Source of the DNA: CAYQTO01 sp964420455
GTDB lineage: Bacteria > Sumerlaeota > Sumerlaeia > SLMS01
Direction of reading: 5' to 3'
NCBI GenBank assembly: GCA_964420455.1
Contig: CAYQTO010000022.1
Coordinates: 1 to 31,009 of the forward strand
Length of the DNA stretch: 31,009 nt
The notes under the pieces were generated by a model. It was not told the origin of the DNA. It worked only from the letters and a program-made list of their open reading frames with translations, and searched no databases. A program made the translations under genes and the position numbers. Shown piece after piece: positions 15,070 through 22,416 of the stretch; within the stretch, counting starts at the first letter, position 1, and every line of letters starts with the position of its first letter.

Positions 15070-16059
15070 ATGGACGATCTGTTCGCGAGGGGTGAGGAGT
15101 TTGTGCTGCGACCTGCGGTCCCGGGGGACGAGGGGGAGATCGCGGCGATGGTGCACGAGCTGGCGGAGTATGAGAAGGCGCCGGAGGAGTGCCGGGCAAC
15201 GCCGGAGATGATCGGGCGGCACCTTTTCGGCCCGGGTGCGGTGGCCCGGGCGGTTGTGGCGGAGGCCGACGGCATGGTGGCGGGGTTCGCGCTGTGGTTT
15301 GTGAGCTTCAGCACCTGGGAGGCGCGGCCGGGGATCTATCTGGAGGACCTGTACGTGAGGCCGGCGTACCGGCGACGGGGGATCGGCACGGCGGTCCTGC
15401 GGCACCTGGCGGCGGAATGTGTGCGCGAGGGCTACGGCCGGCTCGAATGGTCGTGCCTCGAATGGAACGAACTGGCGAAGCGGCGCTATCGGACCCTCGG
15501 CGCGAGACCGATGGAGGAATGGCGTACCTGGCGTGTGGACGGGGAAGGGTTGGGGAGCCTGGCGGAAGGACGGTCCGTTGGAGGGGGGGTGTCGTCGCCG
15601 GGAAAGGAAGAGGAGCCCGTGGAGCCAGGCATGAGGCCGACCGTCGTTGTCTATACGGATGGGGGCTGTCGCCCGAACCCGGGGCGGGGGGCCTGGGCAG
15701 CCATCATGATCGAGGGGGAGAAGGAGCGGGAGCTGGTTGGGGGCGAGCCCCGTACCACCAATAACCGCATGGAGCTGATGGCGGCGCTGATGGCGTTGGA
15801 GTCGCTCGAGCGGCCGTCGCGGGTGATCCTCCACACGGACTCGCAATATCTCCGCAACGGGATCACGTCGTGGATCCTAACGTGGAAGCGCAACGGGTGG
15901 CGAAGCAAGACGGGGGCAGTGAAGAATGTGGATTTGTGGCAGCGGCTGGACGCAGCGATCCAGCGCCACGAGATCGTGTGGGAATGGGTCCGCGGCCACG
16001 CCGGGGATGCCTACAACGAGCGGGTGGACGCGTTGTGCACGGCGTGGATCGAGGGTTGA
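15070..16059 (+). CDS. diamine acetyltransferase-RNase HI fusion
   Basis: 329 residues with two complete enzymes in one frame. Residues 1-155 form a GNAT of the spermidine/thialysine acetyltransferase type: MVHELAEYEKAPEE near 27, GIYLEDLYVRPAYRRRGIG near 88 (acetyl-CoA loop RRRGIG), and LEWNELAKRRYRTLGA near 130. About residues 156-188 are a low-complexity Gly/Glu linker. Residues 189-329 are RNase HI with its four acidic residues: YTDGG (D), NNRMELMA (E), HTDSQY (D) and GHAGDAYNERVD (H, D); it degrades RNA in RNA-DNA hybrids. ATG 15070 follows GGAGG. An internal GTG 15619 or ATG 15631 may also give free RNase HI. The dispersed word at 15649 encodes V-Y-T at the RNase HI catalytic strand. 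Confidence 0.88.
   Translation: MDDLFARGEEFVLRPAVPGDEGEIAAMVHELAEYEKAPEECRATPEMIGRHLFGPGAVARAVVAEADGMVAGFALWFVSFSTWEARPGIYLEDLYVRPAYRRRGIGTAVLRHLAAECVREGYGRLEWSCLEWNELAKRRYRTLGARPMEEWRTWRVDGEGLGSLAEGRSVGGGVSSPGKEEEPVEPGMRPTVVVYTDGGCRPNPGRGAWAAIMIEGEKERELVGGEPRTTNNRMELMAALMALESLERPSRVILHTDSQYLRNGITSWILTWKRNGWRSKTGAVKNVDLWQRLDAAIQRHEIVWEWVRGHAGDAYNERVDALCTAWIEG
15604..15633 (+). promoter_or_regulatory. rnhA: possible internal start for stand-alone RNase HI
   Basis: Within the fusion gene, AAGGAAGAGGAG (about 15604-15615) precedes in-frame GTG 15619 and ATG 15631, exactly at the RNase HI domain boundary. GGAAG to GTG is 8 bases, a workable ribosome-binding distance. Two products (fusion and free RNase HI) are therefore possible; this is inference from spacing. 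Confidence 0.4.
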
Positions 16060-16092
16060 GGCCCGGAGAAGGAGGGGGCGACCGGCGATCGT

Positions 16093-17157
16093 CTAGACGG
16101 CGGGTTGCTGCTGGGTAATGCAGTGAAAGGCGCCGAGACCCCAGACGAGGTCGGTGGCGTCGATGCCGACGACGCGGCGGTGGGGAAAGAGGTCCCCGAG
16201 GATGCCGATGGCGCGGTCGTCCTGCTTTGGTGAACGGAAGGTGGGCACGATGACGGCGGCGTTGGCGATGTAGAAGTTGGCGTAGCTGGCGGGGAGGCGG
16301 TGCCCCTCCCAGACGACGGGGGCGGGCATGGGGATCTCAATGATGTCGAAGGATCCGCCGGAGGGCGTGCGGAGTTCGCGAAGGCGGCGGAGATTTTCGT
16401 CGAGGGCGACATGGTTGGCGTCGGACTTGTCCGGCTCGACGACGGTGACGATGGTCTCGGGTGCGACGAATCGGGCGAGGTCGTCTATATGGCCGTCGGT
16501 ATCATCGCCCACGATGCCATCGCCGAGCCAGAGGACGTGGCTAATTCCGAGGAAGTCGCGGAGGCGCGCCTCGATCCCCTCGCGATCGAGATGCGGATTG
16601 CGGTTGGGGTTGAGCAGGCAGGCCTCGGTGGTCAGGAGAAGCCCGGCGCCGTTGACGTCGATGGAGCCTCCCTCGAGGACCATGCCGGGGGCGACGGCGG
16701 GGACCCGGAGCCATTGCGCCGCGCGGGCGGGTACTGCGTTGTCGAGGTCGAACGGGGGGTACTTGCCGCCCCACGAGTTGTACCCCCAGTCGAGGGCAAT
16801 CAGCGGGGCCCCCGCGCCCCGGTTGCGAACGAAGATGGGCCCATGGTCGCGGACCCAGGAATCGTTTGTGGGAATCTCGACAAGGCGTACGTTCGGCGCG
16901 TCTGCCTTGTGGTCCTTGAGGAGGTGGAGGATCGCGGCGTGGTGCTCGTGGCCGTCGACGAGGAGGTGGATGTCCTCGCCCTCGGCGATCTCGCGGATGA
17001 GGCGGGCATAAACGGGGGGGATGGCGTCGAGCTTGCCGGGCCAGGACTGGTCGCGCTTGGGCCACGCGAGCCATGTCGCGGCGTGCGGCTCCCATTCCGC
17101 AGGCATGCGGTAGCCAAGTTCGGCAAGGGTCTGATCCTCGAGGTCGAGCGGTTCCAT
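16093..17157 (-). CDS. aguA: agmatine deiminase
   Basis: 354 residues of the Porphyromonas-type peptidylarginine/agmatine deiminase family, hydrolysing agmatine to N-carbamoylputrescine and ammonia. Visible motifs: WLAWPKRDQSWPG near residue 29, NDSWVRDHGPIF near 97 (catalytic Asp), GDDTDGHIDDLARFV near 217 (catalytic His/Asp) and the terminal nucleophile Cys in HCITQQQPA near 345. Start ATG 17157 with GGGGAG 6 bases upstream. No N-carbamoylputrescine amidase or arginine decarboxylase is adjacent, so the pathway must be completed elsewhere. The convergent neighbour has a diamine acetyltransferase domain, hinting at a polyamine theme. Confidence 0.93.
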   Translation of the reverse strand: MEPLDLEDQTLAELGYRMPAEWEPHAATWLAWPKRDQSWPGKLDAIPPVYARLIREIAEGEDIHLLVDGHEHHAAILHLLKDHKADAPNVRLVEIPTNDSWVRDHGPIFVRNRGAGAPLIALDWGYNSWGGKYPPFDLDNAVPARAAQWLRVPAVAPGMVLEGGSIDVNGAGLLLTTEACLLNPNRNPHLDREGIEARLRDFLGISHVLWLGDGIVGDDTDGHIDDLARFVAPETIVTVVEPDKSDANHVALDENLRRLRELRTPSGGSFDIIEIPMPAPVVWEGHRLPASYANFYIANAAVIVPTFRSPKQDDRAIGILGDLFPHRRVVGIDATDLVWGLGAFHCITQQQPAV

Positions 17158-17282
17158 GGCGGCTCCCCGTAGACTAAAGTGAAGGGATGCCGCGGGCGGG
17201 CGAAGGAAGGCAAGCCCGAGGAGAATCGCGGTTGCGGGTGGAAAGCGACACCGCGACGGTAGACCCCATCGGAGGCGCGGGC

Positions 17283-17621
17283 ATGACCGAAGTTCCCAGG
17301 GAGTTGGCGTTTGCGGAGCGATGCGCGGAGCCGCTGGAGGAGATCCAGCGAGGGTTCGACGCGTACCAGCGGGTGCACTTTCCCGAGCGTCCGCCGGAGT
17401 TTTTCGCGCTCGAACTGAACGGTGAGGCGGGGGAATTGGCCAACGACGAGAAGAAGGCGTGGCGCGGCCAGCCGGTGGACGAGGCGCGACTGGCGGACGA
17501 GGCGGCGGACGTGTTGATCGCCCTGATGAACTACTGCAACGCGCGGGGCCTGCGCCTCGGGCCGGCGGTTCGGGCCAAATTGTACGAAATCGATCGCCGA
17601 CGCCGGGAGGGACGCATGTGA
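17283..17621 (+). CDS. MazG-like nucleotide pyrophosphohydrolase
   Basis: 112 residues, an all-alpha NTP pyrophosphohydrolase of the MazG/dUTPase-like superfamily, which cleaves nucleoside triphosphates to monophosphate and pyrophosphate. The metal-binding pattern is visible: ELNGEAGELANDEKKAW (ExxxExxE-like, about residues 42-58) and LADEAADVLIALMNYC (ExxD, about 68-83). ATG 17283 has GGAGG (17271-17275) 7 bases upstream. Its stop overlaps the GTG of the next gene. House-cleaning of abnormal nucleotides is the usual role; the substrate is unknown. Confidence 0.85.
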   Translation: MTEVPRELAFAERCAEPLEEIQRGFDAYQRVHFPERPPEFFALELNGEAGELANDEKKAWRGQPVDEARLADEAADVLIALMNYCNARGLRLGPAVRAKLYEIDRRRREGRM

Positions 17622-18862
17622 AGCGCCACTTGGGAGGATGGGTGATCGGGTTTCTTGCCGTGGCGGCGGCCGCCGGGGCCCAGTACTACGCGGGCGGCAG
17701 CCAGCCATTTTCCGCCGAACAGCGCGCGGTCCTCGACCTCCACGCCGATGTGATCGCGCTCGGGGTGAACAGCGACTGGCTCGCGGAGAGCGAGATTAAT
17801 GCGGACCTGTATATCGCCGCCATCGGGGAACTGGCCGGGGCCGTGGAACGCGGCGACATCCCCGGGGCCGTCGTCTATACGGACAGGTTGAATTCCAACA
17901 CGCTTCCCATCGGCGTGGGGTACTTCATGACCGATCCCCAGAAGCGACGGGTCGACCACACGCGGGAGTTCTTTGTGGAGGACCTGACGGGCCCGACGGT
18001 GACCGTGCCAACGATTCTCGCGCTTCTGACAGAGGGGGAGCTGACACCGGAAACGCGGGTGGGCGAGGTGTTGTCCGCCCTGTCGGGATCGCCGGTCGGC
18101 GAAGCCACGATTGCCGCCCTGCTCGAGCACCGCACGGGCCTGCCGCCCCGGCTGCCGGAGACAGACGCCTTGGCGGACCGTGCCGCGTTGGTGGAGTACC
18201 TGCGAAGTCTGGAGCCGGATCCCGGGTTTGTCGGCGTCGTCCGTCGGAGCGATGCCGACTTCCTCCTGGTGGGGCTGGTGGCCGAGGCGGCAACGGGCGA
18301 ACGGTTTTCCTCCGCCGCGGCTAGCGGCATTCCCGGTCTGCGCCTTCAGGAACCACGGCTGGGGATCGCGCCGGAGCAACTGCACCTGCTGGCGCCCGGT
18401 GTTTACAGCGATTGGCTGGGGCGGCTGGCCTGGGGCGAGGCGGTCGAGCCGGCGGGGCTGCTGCTCGTCCCCGACGCGGGCCATACCGGACTTGTCGTCA
18501 GCGCGGAGGAACTGGGGACTTACTGCAAAGGGTTGATCGCGCTGGAGGCGATCATCCGCCCGACGGTGGGTTCCGGCGGTGGCCCGCTCCAGCGCGCCTT
18601 CGCCCCGGTCGAGGATGGAGCCACGACAAGCTGGATGTTTGATCTCGGCCGCTTCGGTCCACGGAGCTTCGGTTACGACAGCCCCCGCGGGTCGAGCTTC
18701 TGGATCCTGCCGGAGCAGGACGCCTTCATCGTCTACCTTTCCAATGCGGAACATCCCGGCGGGGATTTCGTCGATCCGCGGCCCCGTGTGCTGCCCCTGC
18801 TGGCGCGGGCGCTCGGATGGCCCGGCGGCATTGACACCCGCGACGCCGGGCAGGGACCGTGA
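17618..18862 (+). CDS. secreted beta-lactamase-fold protein, probably catalytically inactive
   Basis: 414 residues with a signal peptide (MKRHLGGWVIGFLAVAAAAG, then a cleavage region near 22-27). The middle matches class C beta-lactamase/penicillin-binding serine hydrolases in pattern: a helix TILALLTEGELTPETRVG, then IAALLEHRTGLPPRLPET and FLLVGLVAEAATGERFS. Near the C-terminus FGYDSPRGSSFWILPEQDAF aligns with the usual KTG/HTG-containing strand. However, the SxxK nucleophile region reads TVTV, the YxN region reads RSDAD and the HTG motif is YDS, so the catalytic residues seem lost. It may be a peptidoglycan-binding or structural pseudoenzyme. GTG 17618 overlaps the previous stop (GTGA); GGGAGG lies 7 bases upstream. 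The dispersed word at 17873 encodes V-Y-T. Confidence 0.72.
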   Translation: MKRHLGGWVIGFLAVAAAAGAQYYAGGSQPFSAEQRAVLDLHADVIALGVNSDWLAESEINADLYIAAIGELAGAVERGDIPGAVVYTDRLNSNTLPIGVGYFMTDPQKRRVDHTREFFVEDLTGPTVTVPTILALLTEGELTPETRVGEVLSALSGSPVGEATIAALLEHRTGLPPRLPETDALADRAALVEYLRSLEPDPGFVGVVRRSDADFLLVGLVAEAATGERFSSAAASGIPGLRLQEPRLGIAPEQLHLLAPGVYSDWLGRLAWGEAVEPAGLLLVPDAGHTGLVVSAEELGTYCKGLIALEAIIRPTVGSGGGPLQRAFAPVEDGATTSWMFDLGRFGPRSFGYDSPRGSSFWILPEQDAFIVYLSNAEHPGGDFVDPRPRVLPLLARALGWPGGIDTRDAGQGP

Positions 18863-18899
18863 GCCCCTCGGGTTGGATGATGCCACCGCCCGGACGCCC

Positions 18900-19703
18900 A
18901 TGATCCAAGTCACGAACGTTCACAAGTCCTTCGGGGACAAAACGGTGTTTCGCGGTCTCGACCTCCATGTGGAGGAGGGCGAGCAACACGTCGTGATTGG
19001 CCGTTCGGGCGAGGGGAAGAGCGTGCTGCTCAAGCACCTTTGTGGGCTGATGCGCGCTGATTCGGGTGAGGTACGGGTCGCCGGCTTTCGTCTGTATGAG
19101 GACAAGCGGTCCTTGATGTATGTGCGCCGCAAGGTCTCGATGGTGTTCCAGATGGCGGCCTTGTTCGACTCGATGACGGTGTATGAGAATGTGGGGTTCT
19201 ACTGGCTCGAGAACAAGGGCAAGACAATCGCCGAGATCGACCGGCTGGTGGCGGAGTTGCTCGAGCTGGTGGACATGCCGAATACGGAGGCGCTGTATCC
19301 GTCGGAGCTTTCCGGCGGTATGCGCAAGCGCGTCGGCCTGGCCCGCGCCCTTGCCCCCGAGCCGGAGATCATTCTTTATGATGAACCCACGACCGGCCTC
19401 GACCCGGTCACCAGCCAGGTGATCAACGAACTGATGAACCGTGTCCGCACCCACCGCCGAATCACCAGTCTGGTCATCACCCACGACATGCGGTCGGCCT
19501 ACGAAGTGGGGGACCGCGTGAGCATGCTCCATGGCGGCCGGATCGTCTTTACGGGAACTCCGGACGAGATCCGGACGAGCGACGACGGCGTGGTGCACCA
19601 GTTCGTGAACGGCCTGGCGACGGGCCCGATCACGAGCACCGAGGAGGAACAGGTGCGTACCCGCGCCTCGCTCCTCGTCGACCGTGGCAAGCTGCATATC
19701 TGA
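18900..19703 (+). CDS. mlaF: Mla-type ABC transporter ATP-binding protein
   Basis: 267 residues, the ATPase of an MCE/Mla phospholipid transport system. Walker A GRSGEGKS (about residues 39-46), a VFQMAALFDSMTVYENV Q-loop region near 84, signature LSGGMRKRVGLARAL near 138, Walker B IILYDEPTTGLDP near 161, H-loop VITHDM near 197. The AALFDSMTVYENV sequence is typical of MlaF. It is followed 18 bp later by the MCE-domain protein, but the permease (MlaE) that normally accompanies them is not in the window. ATG 18900 lacks an obvious Shine-Dalgarno. Confidence 0.92.
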   Translation: MIQVTNVHKSFGDKTVFRGLDLHVEEGEQHVVIGRSGEGKSVLLKHLCGLMRADSGEVRVAGFRLYEDKRSLMYVRRKVSMVFQMAALFDSMTVYENVGFYWLENKGKTIAEIDRLVAELLELVDMPNTEALYPSELSGGMRKRVGLARALAPEPEIILYDEPTTGLDPVTSQVINELMNRVRTHRRITSLVITHDMRSAYEVGDRVSMLHGGRIVFTGTPDEIRTSDDGVVHQFVNGLATGPITSTEEEQVRTRASLLVDRGKLHI

Positions 19704-19721
19704 CGAGGCATTGGACTGGGA

Positions 19722-20774
19722 ATGAGCGGAAACCGTCGCAACGAGATCATCGCCGGCAGCTTCGTGCTGCTGGGTCTGGCCATGCTGTTCATGATCACGT
19801 TTCTGATTCAGGGGACGACCGGTTTGTCTCCTCTGGAGGTGCGATGCACCTACCGCAATGTGGCGGGGCTGGACATCGGCTCGCCGGTGCTGGTGCAGGG
19901 CTTTCGCGTTGGCCGCGTGGTCGAGATGGTTCCGAGCCTGGACGACGAGGGACTGCCCACCGTCATCGTGGTGTCGAACGTGGCCCGCACCATCCCCGTC
20001 TACAGGGATGCGACGGTGAACCTCGTCCAGCAGGGCTTCATCGGTGACAAGCGGCTCGAGATCGACCCGGGCACGCCGGAGGCCGGCGAACTGGAGGACG
20101 GCCAGATGATCGAATCGATCCCGCCGACGGACATCGCCGAGGTGCTTGGCAACGCCCAGGGCATGTTCGCCGACGTGGAAGTGATCCTCGCAAACATCCG
20201 GGAGATCACGAGCGATCGCGAGCGCATTGCACGCGTTGACGAGGTGATCGCCAACGTCGCGTCGACGACCGAGCGGTTGGACGCGTTGCTGGCGGAGAAC
20301 GAAACGCTGGTGCGAGAGACGATCGAGAACGTACGCGTGGCCTCGGGCCGGGCCGTGGAGTTGACGGACCGTGCGGAGCGGATCCTGGCGGACGCGGAGA
20401 GCCGAGCGGGCCGCGTTGGCGAGGAGGTCGAGGGCCTTGTTGTGGAGGCGAGACAGACGCGTGCGGACCTGGAGGAGCAGGTGCAGACACTGCTGCGCGA
20501 GGCCGAGGAACTGATGGCATCGGCGCGGGGCGAGATCGAATCGGTTTCGCGCGTCGCCCGGGAGACGGGCGAGGAGGCGCGGACGCTGCTCGAGGAGCTT
20601 AATGCGGGGCGCGGGACCATCGGCCGGCTTCTCGTCGATCCCCAGCCGCTCGAGGACGTGCAGGAAGCCCTCGCCGGGGTGCAGTCGGTTCTCGGCAGCA
20701 AGCCCACGGGAGGATTCCACGAACGGTTCCCCCAGTACGATCGCCCGGCGGCCGGCGCCGATGCCACGGAGTGA
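19722..20774 (+). CDS. mlaD: MCE/MlaD-family lipid-transport protein
   Basis: 350 residues: N-terminal anchor helix (about 9-30), one MCE domain (about 38-118, containing VAGLDIGSPVLVQGFRVGRV), then a long alpha-helical/coiled-coil segment (about 130-310) and the C-terminal GRGTIGRLLVDPQPLEDV motif found in many MCE proteins. Such proteins form a periplasmic hexamer that carries phospholipids between membranes. It is longer than E. coli MlaD (about 180 aa) and closer to the extended MCE proteins whose coiled coils can form tubes or needles. The end overlaps the next start by 14 bp. Confidence 0.9.
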   Translation: MSGNRRNEIIAGSFVLLGLAMLFMITFLIQGTTGLSPLEVRCTYRNVAGLDIGSPVLVQGFRVGRVVEMVPSLDDEGLPTVIVVSNVARTIPVYRDATVNLVQQGFIGDKRLEIDPGTPEAGELEDGQMIESIPPTDIAEVLGNAQGMFADVEVILANIREITSDRERIARVDEVIANVASTTERLDALLAENETLVRETIENVRVASGRAVELTDRAERILADAESRAGRVGEEVEGLVVEARQTRADLEEQVQTLLREAEELMASARGEIESVSRVARETGEEARTLLEELNAGRGTIGRLLVDPQPLEDVQEALAGVQSVLGSKPTGGFHERFPQYDRPAAGADATE

Positions 20775-22416
20775 CCAGCCCTTCGCCGAAAGCCGGTCCG
20801 CCCTCGCCCTCTTCGGGCTGCTGGTCTTCCTTTTCCATACCCTCCTGACGGGGGGGCACCTGACTTCGCCCGACGAGGAATTGCTGTTCCGCCAGGCGGA
20901 GTCCATTGCCCTTCGCGGGAGCACCGCGGTGGTGCCGATCGAGGCGGACCTGGCGACCGGTCTGCTGCCCGCCGGGTTCCCCGACGGAGCCACCTTCGCC
21001 ACGCGGACGGGCCGCGAGCCCGGGGTGTTCTACGCCCAGTACCTCCCCCTCCAGCCGTTGCTGGCGGCGCCCCTCGTCTGGGCCGGCCGCGCGCTCGAAG
21101 GGTCCCTGGCCGATGTCTATACGGCCGGGCTCTGGCCGACGATTACCATGGAGGTGCTGGAGACGCTGGACCCGGAGGCGCGGGCCCGGGCCGCCTTCCG
21201 CCGGGGGCTCGTCGTCATGCTGTTCAATCCGCTGGTGGCTGCTTTGTCGGCGGTGGTACTGGCGCGGGTGGGGAAGCTGCTGACCGGCAGCCGACGCGCC
21301 GGCCTCTGGGCGGGCGGACTCTGGGCGTTCACGACCGTTGCATGGCCCCACTCGCGAACGTTCTTCACCGAGCCCCTTGCCGGACTCATCACCTTCCTGG
21401 CGGTCGAGATGCTGATCCGCTGGGGCATGCGGCCGGCGGGCGACCGTACGCTGGCCCTGCTCGCGGGGGTGTTCCTTGCGCTGGGCAACTGGACGCGGGT
21501 CGACGGGCCCTTCCTCACGATGGGGCTTTGGTTGGCCGCCGCGGGCTTCGTCACCTGGCGGACACTCCGCGCCTCCAGCCGGGCACGGCTCGACACCCGG
21601 TTTCCCCGTTCCGACCTGGTCATTATCGGTGGGCTCCCCTTCGCCGCCTGGTTGGCGCTCCAGGCTTTCAACGCGTCGCGGTTTGGGTTCGATCCCACCT
21701 CGGGCTATGGTGACCAGGCCGAGGGTGTGCGCTTTAACCTCTCGCCCGGCGGGCTGTATGTCGGCCTCCACGGGCTGCTCTTCTCCACTGGCAAGGGGAT
21801 GTTCTGGTTTTCGCCCGGGCTGCTGCTGGGCCTTTGGGGTTGGGCCCGCGTGCCTGCCGCGCTCCGTTGGGTTCGCACGATGATGTTCGTCGGCTATTTG
21901 CCGTTCTTCCTCGCGATGGCCCTCTGGCAAAACTGGGATGGTGGCTGGTGCTGGGGCCCGCGGCACATCGTCCAGGTGCACCTGCCGATCATGCTCGGGG
22001 CCGCCTTCCTTTACGCGCCCGCCGCGACACTCGCAACGCGGGTGGCAACCACCGTCCTTGTTCTCGCCGGGGTGTCTGTACAGATATACGGCAGCAGCCA
22101 GAGCCCGATGGACTTCTATCATGAGTACTTCCGCACCTACCGGGACTATGAGTATCACCGGGTGAACCTGACGCCGCTCCAGCAGGGGGCGATCCGTGGG
22201 CAGCTGGCAGTGCGCGAGCGCCGGGCCGACGGGAGCGAGGGCGGCCTTCTGCCTCTGACCGAGTTTCCCGCCCCCATGATCGACAGCCTGTATATCCCGC
22301 AACACACCCAGTGGGCCTCCTACGGGCGCATGTGGCGGCTGGGATACCGGGACTGGTTCTGGTGGATCGCGGTAACGGGGCATGAAGTGCCGGACCGGCG
22401 GGGGGCACGCCCATGA
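20761..22416 (+). CDS. polytopic GT-C-like glycosyltransferase
   Basis: 551 residues with about ten or more membrane segments and an N-terminal LTSPDEELLFRQAESIA loop (about residues 33-49), the acidic first-loop signature of GT-C enzymes using polyprenyl-phosphate sugars. Later blocks STGKGMFWFSPGLLLGLWG near 344 and WDGGWCWGPRHIVQVHLP near 396 are usual in this bacterial family. It probably transfers sugar on the outer face of the inner membrane; the acceptor is unknown. ATG 20761 overlaps the mlaD end. Its stop overlaps the next start (ATGA). The dispersed word at 21115 encodes D-V-Y-T. Confidence 0.8.
   Translation: MPRSDQPFAESRSALALFGLLVFLFHTLLTGGHLTSPDEELLFRQAESIALRGSTAVVPIEADLATGLLPAGFPDGATFATRTGREPGVFYAQYLPLQPLLAAPLVWAGRALEGSLADVYTAGLWPTITMEVLETLDPEARARAAFRRGLVVMLFNPLVAALSAVVLARVGKLLTGSRRAGLWAGGLWAFTTVAWPHSRTFFTEPLAGLITFLAVEMLIRWGMRPAGDRTLALLAGVFLALGNWTRVDGPFLTMGLWLAAAGFVTWRTLRASSRARLDTRFPRSDLVIIGGLPFAAWLALQAFNASRFGFDPTSGYGDQAEGVRFNLSPGGLYVGLHGLLFSTGKGMFWFSPGLLLGLWGWARVPAALRWVRTMMFVGYLPFFLAMALWQNWDGGWCWGPRHIVQVHLPIMLGAAFLYAPAATLATRVATTVLVLAGVSVQIYGSSQSPMDFYHEYFRTYRDYEYHRVNLTPLQQGAIRGQLAVRERRADGSEGGLLPLTEFPAPMIDSLYIPQHTQWASYGRMWRLGYRDWFWWIAVTGHEVPDRRGARP

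Noticed and set aside
18726..21002. 758-residue minus-strand open frame
   Set aside because: Lies antisense to the mlaF and mlaD genes and has no recognisable domain; it is rich in His, Arg and Asp as expected of an antisense shadow.
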